Virus record (IMG/VR): IMGVR_UViG_3300035666_000119
Location: 1-30,976 of that record
Direction: 5' to 3' (one strand)
Source: a virus
DNA length: 30,976 nt
The notes under the pieces are model-generated. The model worked only from the letters and a program-made list of their open reading frames with translations, was not told the DNA's origin and searched no databases. The position numbers and the translations under genes are program-made. The stretch's first letter is position 1. Each line of letters opens with the position of its first letter. Shown one piece after another: positions 1 through 6,637 of the stretch.

Positions 1-337
1 TAGATACTGCTTTTTCAATCATTTTTAAATCTCTAACGTTCAATTTAAACTCATCTTCGTAGGCTTGGTAAGTATATCCATCGAATTCGATTGATTTAAG
101 AAACTTTTTTGTCGGCTTTTTCTTTGTGTCGCAAAAGTCTTTCACGATTTCCGTAAACTTTTCAAAATCCAAATCATAAACTTCATCTTCATTTGCGCCT
201 AAATCAATAAATATTTTAGCCCACTTTTCGAATTGGTCAAGTTCCAGGTTATTCATTGTTGCGCTAAGTTTCTCAAATTGCTCAATTGTAAGTTCAGTTA
301 CTTCGTTGTTAATCTTTGTTGTTCCGATTTTTACCAT
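1..337 (-). CDS. Tail assembly chaperone-like protein, N-terminal part only (cut by the window start)
   Basis: Read leftward from ATG at 337, this encodes the first 112 codons of the same protein that is complete at 30167-29610. The start MVKIGTTKIN and the motif LTIEQFEKL are conserved. About 16 bases differ from the right copy, mostly silent, so both copies come from functional genes. The gene runs off the window edge and is not a pseudogene by itself. Its role, a putative tail assembly chaperone, is discussed under the complete copy. A TATATTTG box at 358-351 on the minus strand lies 13 nt upstream of the start and is its likely -7 promoter element. Confidence 0.75.
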   Translation of the reverse strand, partial: MVKIGTTKINNEVTELTIEQFEKLSATMNNLELDQFEKWAKIFIDLGANEDEVYDLDFEKFTEIVKDFCDTKKKPTKKFLKSIEFDGYTYQAYEDEFKLNVRDLKMIEKAVS

Positions 338-350
338 AGTGTTTTTTTAG

Positions 351-358
351 CAAATATA
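351..358 (-). promoter_or_regulatory. Host-type -7 box for the minus-strand chaperone-like genes
   Basis: On the minus strand this reads TATATTTG, the flavobacterial -7 consensus (TAnnTTTG), 13 nt before the ATG at 337. I see no good TTG -33 element at 17-23 nt, only a T-rich stretch. It is back to back with the phage-type promoter of the protease gene, and the same arrangement recurs at 30181-30188. Confidence 0.45.
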
Positions 359-364
359 CAAAAA

Positions 365-397
365 TATAACAAAAAAAAATGTATGCCATTATAATGT
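365..397 (+). promoter_or_regulatory. Phage-type late promoter, site A (leaderless geometry)
   Basis: TATAACA at 365-371, 14 nt, CCATTATAA at 386-394, 3 nt, then ATG at 398. The same bipartite pattern is found before 2936, 19239, 23387 and 30228. Relative to the A of the ATG the boxes sit at -33 to -27 and -12 to -4, which places the expected transcription start at or next to the start codon. It would drive protease, capsid and the genes behind them. Calling it a promoter is inference from pattern, spacing and gene context. Confidence 0.7.
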
Positions 398-1351
398 ATG
401 GCGAATGACATTCCTATTTTTAAAGTTACGATTGACGAAGACTATTCCGATGGCGAAGTATTAGGAATTGAGCAAGTAGCATTTACTAGTAAACCCGCAA
501 TCTTAGTTAAAGGAATGGCGTTTAATAGTCATTCAAAAGTAATGCAGTTTGCGGATGAGCCAAAGATGAGAATCGTAGCACCCGCAATGATTCCAATGGA
601 TATTTACCGCAACGATTCCGATGGAGAATATTTTGTGCAATTTTCTGAAGAAGAGATTGAAACAATTTATTCCGATTTCATGCAGAATCTAAACAACAAT
701 AATCTTTTCAACCTGGAGCATGACGCTGGACAAATTGTTCCCGCTTACATTCTTGAAAGTTGGCTAGTTGAGAATCCTAAAGAAGATAAATCATATAGTT
801 CGTATGGTATTGAAGTACCAAAGGGAACTTTGATGCTAACTGCTCAGATAACAGATAAAGAATATTATAATAAACTTGTTGAAAGCGGACAAGTTGGCTT
901 TTCAATTGAGGGGTTTTTGGGCTTAAAATTAAGTATTAATAAACAAATAGAAAACAGTATGAATTTACCTGATGGAGAACATCTAATCGAAGGCAAAATC
1001 TACGTTGTAAAAGATGGAGAAGTTGTTGAAGTGAAAGATGCGCCTATTGAAGTAGAAGTCGAAATGGCATCTACGGAAGAAGTAGTTGAAGAAGAGGTAG
1101 TGATGGCTGAGGAAGTAGTAGAAGAAGAAGTTGTTGAAACTGCAATGGCAGTAGACCCAACAGCTGACGCTGAAGCTATCCTTGCAATCGTTATGCCTAC
1201 AATTGACGAAAAGTACAACGAACTTATTCAGTTAATAGCTGAAGTAAAAGCAATGATTCCAGCTCTTGAAGAAGAAGAAGTGGAAGTTACCGAGCAAAAA
1301 TTAACTGCTCACGAAAAATTAATGAAGTTTAACCAATTTAACAAAGACTAA
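398..1351 (+). CDS. Prohead protease (XkdF-like, peptidase S78_2) fused to an acidic scaffold-like tail
   Basis: The 317-aa protein matches what I know of XkdF-type phage serine proteases (Peptidase_S78_2), which cleave scaffold and capsid precursors inside the procapsid. The candidate catalytic residues are His108 in NLEHDAG and Ser169 in VGFSIEGF. After about residue 220 comes a Glu/Val-rich low-complexity stretch (about 221-250), then a helical region to the end that probably serves as internal scaffold, as no separate scaffold gene is present. The ATG lies 3 nt after the late-promoter box, and the capsid gene follows after 2 nt. The repeat copy at the right end lacks one residue in the acidic linker. 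The family call is confident; the scaffold role is inferred from position and composition. Confidence 0.8.
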   Translation: MANDIPIFKVTIDEDYSDGEVLGIEQVAFTSKPAILVKGMAFNSHSKVMQFADEPKMRIVAPAMIPMDIYRNDSDGEYFVQFSEEEIETIYSDFMQNLNNNNLFNLEHDAGQIVPAYILESWLVENPKEDKSYSSYGIEVPKGTLMLTAQITDKEYYNKLVESGQVGFSIEGFLGLKLSINKQIENSMNLPDGEHLIEGKIYVVKDGEVVEVKDAPIEVEVEMASTEEVVEEEVVMAEEVVEEEVVETAMAVDPTADAEAILAIVMPTIDEKYNELIQLIAEVKAMIPALEEEEVEVTEQKLTAHEKLMKFNQFNKD

Positions 1352-1353
1352 AA

Positions 1354-2271
1354 ATGTCAAGAAAATTAAAATTCGATTTAGACATCGAAACAAACGCACT
1401 ACTTTGTGCTAATCCTAACGAGTTCTACTCTCGTGCGTATATTACTGAAGACATCGTAGACAACTACCGTACTTTACCTGGTATCAAGTCAGCTACTAAA
1501 TTAGCTAATGTTGCTTTCGGCTCTATCCTACAATCAAGTACTTGTGCATTCTCTGCTCCTACTGATTCATTAGATGCAATCGACATTGACGTTTGTGCAT
1601 TGTCAGCAATGGCTCAAATTTGTCAGTTCGATTTAGAGCAATCTTTCCTTTCTTTACAAATGGCTGCGGGTTCAAACGGAAGTTTTGAAGTTGCTTCTTT
1701 CATGAGTTACTATTGGGAGACAATGTCAATGCAAATTGGTGAGGATGTTGAGTTATTGAGATGGCAAGGTGATACTGATTCAGTAGATGCACTTCTTTCT
1801 TTGTGTGATGGTTACCTTAAGCGTTTATTAGCTGACGCTGATGTAGTTGATGTTGCAAATGTTGCTATTACTTCTTCTAACGTTATCGCACAATTGACTG
1901 CTATCTTGAATGCTGCTCCTGCTTCTATTAAGCGTAAGAAAGCAGATTTACGTTTCTATGTTTCTTCAAACATTGCTACTGCTTACGAATTGGCTGCTGC
2001 TTCAGGTAACACTCAAACGTTTGTTACGCTTCCTTTAGCGTTGACGTTCTTAGGTATTAAGATGGTAGTTGCTGAAGGTCTTCCTAACGATACTGCGGTA
2101 TTGACTTTGAAGAATAACTTGATTTATGCATTCGATTCAGAATCAGATGCAAAAGCGTTGAGAGCAGTTAACTTGAATGATACAGTTGCTGAGCCTTATT
2201 TGAGAACTCGTGCTAACTTGAAAGTTGGATTCTGGTATACAAACCCAACTGAAATCGTTCTTTACTCTTAA
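1354..2271 (+). CDS. Major capsid protein
   Basis: The 305-aa product directly follows the protease-scaffold gene, which is the usual place for the major capsid protein of an HK97-fold phage. Its size fits a mature capsid subunit. The sequence is Ala/Ser-rich with long predicted helices in the middle (about 90-190) and beta-prone segments at the C end (FWYTNPTEIVLYS). Codon use is smoother than in its neighbours, with many GCT, TCT and CGT codons, as expected for a highly expressed gene. A strong terminator stands 22 nt downstream, so it is the last gene of a high-level unit. I do not recognise a diagnostic motif; the call rests on context, length, codon use and resemblance to capsid proteins of flavobacterial phages. 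Confidence 0.8.
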   Translation: MSRKLKFDLDIETNALLCANPNEFYSRAYITEDIVDNYRTLPGIKSATKLANVAFGSILQSSTCAFSAPTDSLDAIDIDVCALSAMAQICQFDLEQSFLSLQMAAGSNGSFEVASFMSYYWETMSMQIGEDVELLRWQGDTDSVDALLSLCDGYLKRLLADADVVDVANVAITSSNVIAQLTAILNAAPASIKRKKADLRFYVSSNIATAYELAAASGNTQTFVTLPLALTFLGIKMVVAEGLPNDTAVLTLKNNLIYAFDSESDAKALRAVNLNDTVAEPYLRTRANLKVGFWYTNPTEIVLYS

Positions 2272-2293
2272 GAACTAGTTTTATTAATTAACT

Positions 2294-2326
2294 AAAAAGG
2301 GTGGGTGGATTCGCCTACCCTTTTTT
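2294..2326 (+). terminator. Rho-independent terminator after the capsid gene
   Basis: The stem AAAAAGGGTGGG (2294-2305) pairs with CCTACCCTTTTTT (2314-2326), with one G-T pair and an 8-nt loop, and ends in a T run. The A-run and T-run on the two sides make it potentially bidirectional. Downstream gene 2341 has no late-promoter motif, so its expression would depend on read-through. Confidence 0.85.
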
Positions 2327-2340
2327 AATACATAAAAATT

Positions 2341-2850
2341 ATGCCTTGTAATACAATAACAACAATAACTAAAGGATGCGATAACAATATCGGAGGCATC
2401 CAAACGGTCTATATAAATGACCAAAGCGAAGTAACTTCAATTACGGTTGATGAACCTAATTGGGAAATAACTGCTATCGTACATGGAGACCCTTTTATTC
2501 CTTTTGAATTCAAACGAAATACGGGTAACTACGTTGAAGACCAAGCGAATGATTTAATCAATGGCTCTTCTTTCGTTACTGCAACAATTACTTTAATGTT
2601 TCACCGAAGAGAAGCAGCAAAGTCTCGTTCTATCAAGATTTTAGGAGAAGGACAGAGAGACCTTGCGATTATCGTTTTAGATGCTAACGGTAAATATTGG
2701 TATTTTGCAAACGCACAAGTAACTGCGGTAGCTGAAGGCTCAGGAACTGCTAAGGCAGATGGCTCTAAATATTCAATTACTATCGTTGCTGAATCAGAAA
2801 ATTTAGCTTACGAAGTTGACCCAGCTATCATTGATGCTTTACTAGTTTAA
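2341..2850 (+). CDS. Putative major tail (tube) protein
   Basis: A 169-aa beta-rich protein with a GCDNNIGGI motif near the N terminus and a C-terminal region of alternating strands (GKYWYFANAQVTAV, then YSITIVAESENLAYEV). It lies between two terminators, directly after the capsid gene. Small, beta-rich proteins in this position in Bacteroidetes siphophages are commonly tail-tube subunits, and no other gene here is a better tube candidate. A capsid decoration protein or head-tail adaptor cannot be excluded. The isolated position between terminators suggests its dose is set separately from capsid and portal. Confidence 0.45.
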   Translation: MPCNTITTITKGCDNNIGGIQTVYINDQSEVTSITVDEPNWEITAIVHGDPFIPFEFKRNTGNYVEDQANDLINGSSFVTATITLMFHRREAAKSRSIKILGEGQRDLAIIVLDANGKYWYFANAQVTAVAEGSGTAKADGSKYSITIVAESENLAYEVDPAIIDALLV

Positions 2851-2868
2851 GTAAACTTTGCTATCCTC

Positions 2869-2897
2869 ACCCTCACTTTAATTAGTGGGGGTTTTTT
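2869..2897 (+). terminator. Rho-independent terminator after the tail-tube candidate
   Basis: ACCCTCACT (2869-2877) pairs with AGTGGGGGT (2884-2892), with a T-G pair and the 6-nt loop TTAATT, followed by a run of T. Late promoter B begins 5 nt further on, so one transcription unit ends and a new one starts here. Confidence 0.85.
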
Positions 2898-2901
2898 GTT
2901 T

Positions 2902-2935
2902 TATAACAAATCGTAATTAAAGACCATTATAATAT
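2902..2935 (+). promoter_or_regulatory. Phage-type late promoter, site B
   Basis: TATAACA at 2902-2908, 15 nt, CCATTATAA at 2924-2932, 3 nt, ATG at 2936. It stands immediately behind a terminator, as expected of a true promoter that restarts transcription for the portal and lysis genes. Confidence 0.7.
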
Positions 2936-3292
2936 ATGATATACTTAGAAAAAGATTTTAGAAATACTTTTGTTCTCACGTTAACTGAGAGTTCAACTAT
3001 TTCGAATCCTACCTACTTATTTTTATTCCAAAATGAATTTAATAAAAGTTCACAAGGCTTTCAATGGGTAGGAGTAGATACTTCAGACTATAAAGAAAGA
3101 TACAATTTGTTTGAGTTAACGGAGAGCGTAGATGCGACCTTTGTACTTGGACAATATACCTATACTGTTTACGAATCTGCCGACCCTATCGTCATTGTAG
3201 ACCAAGATATTGATTATTATACTGGTTTAAATGTAGTAGAAGAGGGCAGAATGGTTGTCGCAGGAGTAGTAACAAACACAATTTACGATTAA
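2936..3292 (+). CDS. Conserved structural-module protein of unknown function
   Basis: The 118-aa protein is predicted to be mostly beta strand and has no signal peptide or membrane segment. I recognise the pattern from Bacteroidetes phages and prophages (an N-terminal LTLTES segment, PTYLFLFQNEF, a RYNLFELTE segment, a YTVYES strand and a C-terminal GRMVV), but know of no assigned function. It is the first gene behind late promoter B, and its stop overlaps the portal start by one base (TAATG), so the two are translationally coupled. A small virion or head-decoration protein is plausible. Confidence 0.6.
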   Translation: MIYLEKDFRNTFVLTLTESSTISNPTYLFLFQNEFNKSSQGFQWVGVDTSDYKERYNLFELTESVDATFVLGQYTYTVYESADPIVIVDQDIDYYTGLNVVEEGRMVVAGVVTNTIYD

Positions 3293-4617
3293 TGAAGATT
3301 TTAGGATTCGAATTTGGCTCAAATAAAGCCGTAGAAGTACAAGAATTAGGAGGGTATCAAGCATTCTCTACACCATTCTTGAAAGTAGGCAAGGGAGACT
3401 TATCTCTACCTTACGTTAATGCCCGTTTAAACGTTGGTAATTTCGTTCGATTTGGAAACGATAACTTATACCCACAGTTATTAAATCAAATGTACTACAC
3501 AAGCCCGTTACATGGTGCTGTAGTAGACTTTAAAACAAACGCTACGGTTGGCGGTGGTTATGAATTGCAATATTCTGCGACTTGTTCACCAATGGAAAAG
3601 GTAGACATCTACGCTTTTGAAAAGCGAATGAATCTAAAGAAGATTTTACCCGCAGTTACTAAAGAAAAAATCATTCATGGTAGAGTTTACTTTCACTTGC
3701 GATTCAATCAAACGGGAACGCTAATTTTTTGTAAGCACATCGCAGCGGATAAGGTAAGAAAGAACGCTACAAACGATTTATATTATATCTGCGATGATTG
3801 GAGTACTCAGATAAACATACAAACAATCAAGCCTTATAGATTTAATACTAAAGACCTTGAATTCTTGTATTGCTATGAGGACTATTCAGTAGGTCAAGAC
3901 GTTTACACGTTACCGCAGTATTCATCTTGTATGAATTGGGCTTTTTTAGATGGTGAAATGTCATATTTGCAAAAGTCTAACATTCAAAATAGTATCTTTC
4001 CATCGTTTGCAATGATGTTTCCAAAGAAACCACAAAACGAAGAAGAGAAGAATAGTATTAAAACAACTATTGATAGAGCAAAAGGTGCTACAAATGCGGG
4101 AAAAGCAATAGCATTCTTTGCTAACAATAAAGAATCATTACCAACGATTGAAGCAATACCTACGAACTCAAACGATAACTTGTTCCAGGTTACTACTGAA
4201 AGCATAGATTCAAAGATTTGTCAAGCGCATATAATAGACCCTATCTTAATGGGAATTCGTGTAAGCGGTAAACTTGGAAGTGGCAGCGACATCAAGCAAT
4301 CTTATGTAATTTTTGAAAAGAATAGTATCATTCCGCTTCGTAATTCAGTCGAAGAAATCTTCAATGAGATTTTAGCTATTTGCAACATCAATGCAAAGCT
4401 AGTAATCAATAATTTCCAAATTGTCAATGAAACGATTGTCGAATTAGATTCTACTTCTTCAGCTACCTCAGACGCATTGAATGCTATGAGTCCATTGGTA
4501 GCGAACAAGGTGCTTGATTCAATGACTCCAAACGAAATTCGTAAGTTAGCTAGTCTTCCTCCCGTAGAAGGTGGAGATTTAGCTTCTTCTTCAACTCCTT
4601 CAACTCCGATGCTATGA
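3292..4617 (+). CDS. Portal protein
   Basis: The 441-aa protein resembles portal proteins of Bacteroidetes siphophages: an N-terminal segment with FVRFGNDNLYPQLLNQMYYTS, then SPLHGAVVDFKTNATVGGG. A helix-rich wing and stem region follows, with late sequence KICQAHIIDPILMGI and SGSDIKQSYVIFEKNSIIPLR, and a flexible Ser/Thr/Pro-rich C end. The dodecameric portal would form the DNA entry vertex and dock the terminase and the connector. It overlaps the next gene by 4 nt (ATGA). Its position after the capsid gene, far from the terminase at 17.6-19.2 kb, is unusual. Confidence 0.8.
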   Translation: MKILGFEFGSNKAVEVQELGGYQAFSTPFLKVGKGDLSLPYVNARLNVGNFVRFGNDNLYPQLLNQMYYTSPLHGAVVDFKTNATVGGGYELQYSATCSPMEKVDIYAFEKRMNLKKILPAVTKEKIIHGRVYFHLRFNQTGTLIFCKHIAADKVRKNATNDLYYICDDWSTQINIQTIKPYRFNTKDLEFLYCYEDYSVGQDVYTLPQYSSCMNWAFLDGEMSYLQKSNIQNSIFPSFAMMFPKKPQNEEEKNSIKTTIDRAKGATNAGKAIAFFANNKESLPTIEAIPTNSNDNLFQVTTESIDSKICQAHIIDPILMGIRVSGKLGSGSDIKQSYVIFEKNSIIPLRNSVEEIFNEILAICNINAKLVINNFQIVNETIVELDSTSSATSDALNAMSPLVANKVLDSMTPNEIRKLASLPPVEGGDLASSSTPSTPML

Positions 4618-5123
4618 TTTACTTTGTAACTGAAAATTACCTAAAAACACAAACGCCAATTACCGCAAACATTGACGTGAATAATATTGTACCTTTCATA
4701 AAGACTCAAAGCGACATGAGAATAATGCCGATTCTAGGTACTTATTTTTATAACTACGTTTTGGCTGCGTATAACAATCAAACTTTGACTGTTGACGAAG
4801 AAGAACTAGTAACTTACATTCAACCCGCAATTGCATGGAGGAGTGCTGAAGATGCAGCTTTTGGTTTATCGTACCAACTTAAGAACAAAGGAATCCAAAC
4901 GCAAAATGGAGACTATTCGAATAACGTAAGTCAAGGAGAGGTCAACTTTGTTCAGGACCATTACGCACAAAAGGCTAGTTTCTACGAGTCAAGACTTTGG
5001 AAATACCTAGACATGAATAAAGACTTATTCCCTAACTTTATTTCACCTTTAAATAGAGATTCGGACATTAGACCATCGGTACAACAAACGCAAGGATTTA
5101 ACGATTCAATACTATTTTTATAA
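4614..5123 (+). CDS. Head-tail connector protein (DUF6712-like)
   Basis: The 169-aa helical protein starts inside the portal stop codon (ATGA). The pattern FIKTQSDMRIMPILGTYFYNYVL, an acidic stretch, and IQPAIAWRSAEDA matches proteins I associate with DUF6712 in Bacteroidetes phages, which sit next to the portal and are thought to be adaptor or connector subunits of the neck. Position, size and predicted helices agree with a gp6-type head-completion protein. The exact neck role is inferred. Confidence 0.6.
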   Translation: MIYFVTENYLKTQTPITANIDVNNIVPFIKTQSDMRIMPILGTYFYNYVLAAYNNQTLTVDEEELVTYIQPAIAWRSAEDAAFGLSYQLKNKGIQTQNGDYSNNVSQGEVNFVQDHYAQKASFYESRLWKYLDMNKDLFPNFISPLNRDSDIRPSVQQTQGFNDSILFL

Positions 5124-5133
5124 ATAAACCACA

Positions 5134-5361
5134 ATGCTTGAAATTTTAGAAACAATTAAGAAACATGGTGCTTTAGGAATGACTGTCATCGCATTGATTT
5201 GGATGAACTCCAGGTTGACCTCCGTTGAAGATAAACTATTCAATTGTCTAAGCGCAAACCAAGAAATACGTCAAGCATCAACGCATAGCAAGGTGGAGAT
5301 TAAAGAAAAACTACTTGCAATTCTACCAAATGAAAGAAAAAATAAAAGAGTTATTTCGTGA
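5134..5361 (+). CDS. Small membrane protein at the head of the lysis cassette
   Basis: The 75-aa product has one hydrophobic segment near the N end (GALGMTVIALIWMN, about 12-26) followed by a charged, probably coiled helix (RLTSVEDKLFNCLSANQE). Short proteins of this shape recur directly before holins in Bacteroidetes phages. It may be a holin partner or antiholin, similar in shape to XhlA-like proteins. It overlaps the next gene by 32 nt. No function is established. Confidence 0.55.
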   Translation: MLEILETIKKHGALGMTVIALIWMNSRLTSVEDKLFNCLSANQEIRQASTHSKVEIKEKLLAILPNERKNKRVIS

Positions 5362-5551
5362 TACTTTAAAAAAGGAAGGCAAATGGTCAAGAACTTCGCT
5401 TACAATGTTTACTTCTTTTTCTATTTGTGTGCTTGTTGGCTTAATAGATTTTTTTATGCATGGTTTTAATACTGAAGTATTTTTTGGTTTTCTTTCAGTT
5501 GCGGTAGGTAGTAAGATTTCAGATTCATTCAGTAAAAAATTAGAAAAATGA
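5330..5551 (+). CDS. Putative holin
   Basis: From ATG 5330 the product is 73 aa: a charged N-terminal helix (MKEKIKELFRDTLKKEGKW), two hydrophobic segments (TMFTSFSICVLVGLIDFF and VFFGFLSVAVGSKI) joined by a short loop, and a basic C end. This is a class II holin-like layout, and it lies directly before the spanin-like and endolysin genes. The start could also be TTG at 5315, but the ATG gives the expected N end. It overlaps the spanin gene by 4 nt (ATGA). Confidence 0.6.
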   Translation: MKEKIKELFRDTLKKEGKWSRTSLTMFTSFSICVLVGLIDFFMHGFNTEVFFGFLSVAVGSKISDSFSKKLEK

Positions 5552-5985
5552 AAATAAATTTCAATCATTTATTAGCGTTTATTTGGGCAAGTATAATGTC
5601 CTTTTTTATTTTATTAATGCTTTATGGTTGTTCAGCTTCGTATCACTACGGGAAAGCGGTCAAGAAAGGCATGAGATGTGAAACAATTTCCGATACAATC
5701 GAGATTCAAAAGATTGATTCAGTCTTCATAAATAACGAATGGGTAAGGTATGTTACCAAGTACGATACGATAGTGCGTTACAATCAAGTTTTTGTGCCTA
5801 AAACGAGGTATCAGATTAAAACGGAATATAAGATTAAACGAGATTCGATTGAAGTTGTAAAATATAAAGTAAAAACTGAGTATAAAACAATCAAGAAAAA
5901 GTGGAATTTCCCTATTAAAATTCTAATTATTTGTTTTGCGCTTGGATTTGTGATAGCTTTGGCAAAAGTATATTTAAGAAGATAG
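5548..5985 (+). CDS. Unimolecular spanin-like lipoprotein
   Basis: The 145-aa protein begins with a signal-peptide-like helix (residues 7-25) ending in a lipobox, Leu25-Tyr26-Gly27-Cys28, with Ser29 after the cysteine. The periplasmic part (about 30-120) is highly charged and rich in repeated Lys-Tyr and Thr-Glu-Tyr strands. A second transmembrane segment follows (IKILIICFALGFVIALAKVY), then a short basic end (LRR). An outer-membrane lipid anchor at one end and an inner-membrane helix at the other is the layout of u-spanins such as T1 gp11, which join the two membranes in the last step of Gram-negative lysis. It sits between holin and endolysin. The function is inferred from architecture and context. 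Confidence 0.65.
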   Translation: MKINFNHLLAFIWASIMSFFILLMLYGCSASYHYGKAVKKGMRCETISDTIEIQKIDSVFINNEWVRYVTKYDTIVRYNQVFVPKTRYQIKTEYKIKRDSIEVVKYKVKTEYKTIKKKWNFPIKILIICFALGFVIALAKVYLRR

Positions 5986-6083
5986 TGCATTACGTTGCAC
6001 AATTAAGTAAATTTCACCAAGATTAAGCAGAAATAACTATTGAAAGTGTGTTATATTGCACAATTAATATGTTTACAGTAAAC
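5985..6083 (+). promoter_or_regulatory. Repeated dyad elements and a palindrome before the endolysin gene
   Basis: Two related 22-bp elements occur at 5985-6006 and 6046-6067 (18 of 22 bases equal). Both have the layout GTGYR, 6 nt, TGCAC, AATTAA; the first forms a perfect 5-bp stem. A palindrome GTTTAC-A-GTAAAC follows at 6071-6083, 17 nt before the endolysin ATG. The second element includes TATATTGC, a weak resemblance to a -7 box. This could be an operator pair or an mRNA control element that delays endolysin synthesis. Confidence 0.5.
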
Positions 6084-6100
6084 AACTAAATGTAAATAAA

Positions 6101-6601
6101 ATGGATAAAATAACATTAGACCGAATAGAATTTGCACATCCAAAGATTCGCCAGGAGCTGCGGGAGCAATATCTAGAAATCAATTCAATGCTGCCTAAAA
6201 ATTGCAGACTTCGATTTGCTTATGTACTTAGAACTGCTGAAGAGCAACACGCTTTGTTTTTAAAAAGACCTAAAGTCACCAATGCGGATAAATGGCAATC
6301 AATCCACAACTACGGTTTAGCATTTGATATTGTGCTGTTATACGATAACGATGGGAACGGTACATTTGAAGAAGCATCCTGGTCCTTAACAAAGGATATT
6401 GATAAAGACAAAACACCTGAATGGACTGAGGTAGTTAATTACTTTAAATCCAAAGGATGGACCTGGGGAGGTGATTGGAAATCGTTTAAAGACGCACCAC
6501 ATTTCGAAAAAACATTTGGTCATACCTGGAGAACGCTTTTACCTTTAGTTACAAAAGGTCAAGTCATAACACAAGGTAAGATACTTTACCCAAACATTTA
6601 A
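6101..6601 (+). CDS. Endolysin, M15-family peptidoglycan peptidase
   Basis: The 166-aa protein has the zinc-binding pattern of M15/VanY peptidases: SIHNYGLAFD with His69 and Asp76, and the late DAPHFE with His134, preceded by the typical KGWTWGGDWKSF segment. M15 phage enzymes of this shape (L-alanyl-D-glutamate peptidases) cut the peptide stems of the cell wall. An Asp/Gly-rich insert (YDNDGNGTFEEAS, about 81-93) after the first motif could bind a metal. There is no signal peptide, so export depends on the holin. The gene has its own 115-bp leader with repeats and is followed by a terminator. Confidence 0.85.
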   Translation: MDKITLDRIEFAHPKIRQELREQYLEINSMLPKNCRLRFAYVLRTAEEQHALFLKRPKVTNADKWQSIHNYGLAFDIVLLYDNDGNGTFEEASWSLTKDIDKDKTPEWTEVVNYFKSKGWTWGGDWKSFKDAPHFEKTFGHTWRTLLPLVTKGQVITQGKILYPNI

Positions 6602-6605
6602 CAAC

Positions 6606-6626
6606 AAGCCCTTAATTGGGTTTTTT
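6606..6626 (+). terminator. Terminator after the endolysin gene
   Basis: AAGCCC (6606-6611) pairs with GGGTTT (6618-6623) around the loop TTAATT, followed by T residues to 6626. It would end the lysis transcript 5 nt after the endolysin stop. Confidence 0.75.
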
Positions 6627-6637
6627 AATTATACCTA

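Larger units (their letters stand above)
1..1149. repeat. Left copy of a diverged long direct repeat at the window ends
   Basis: This stretch matches 29831-30976 with one 3-base gap (an extra codon near 1069-1074 in this copy) and about 68 substitutions by hand count, so about 94% identity. Most changes are at third codon positions. The divergent intergenic region inside it (338-397) differs at one base only. It holds the N-terminal part of a minus-strand gene and most of the protease gene. Probably the overlap of a circular genome assembled from two strains; a true terminal repeat is possible. Confidence 0.9.

Noticed and set aside
1000-1218. Minus-strand open frame with a Ser/Thr-rich product in the protease gene
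   Set aside because: Antisense of the Glu/Val repeat; low complexity only.
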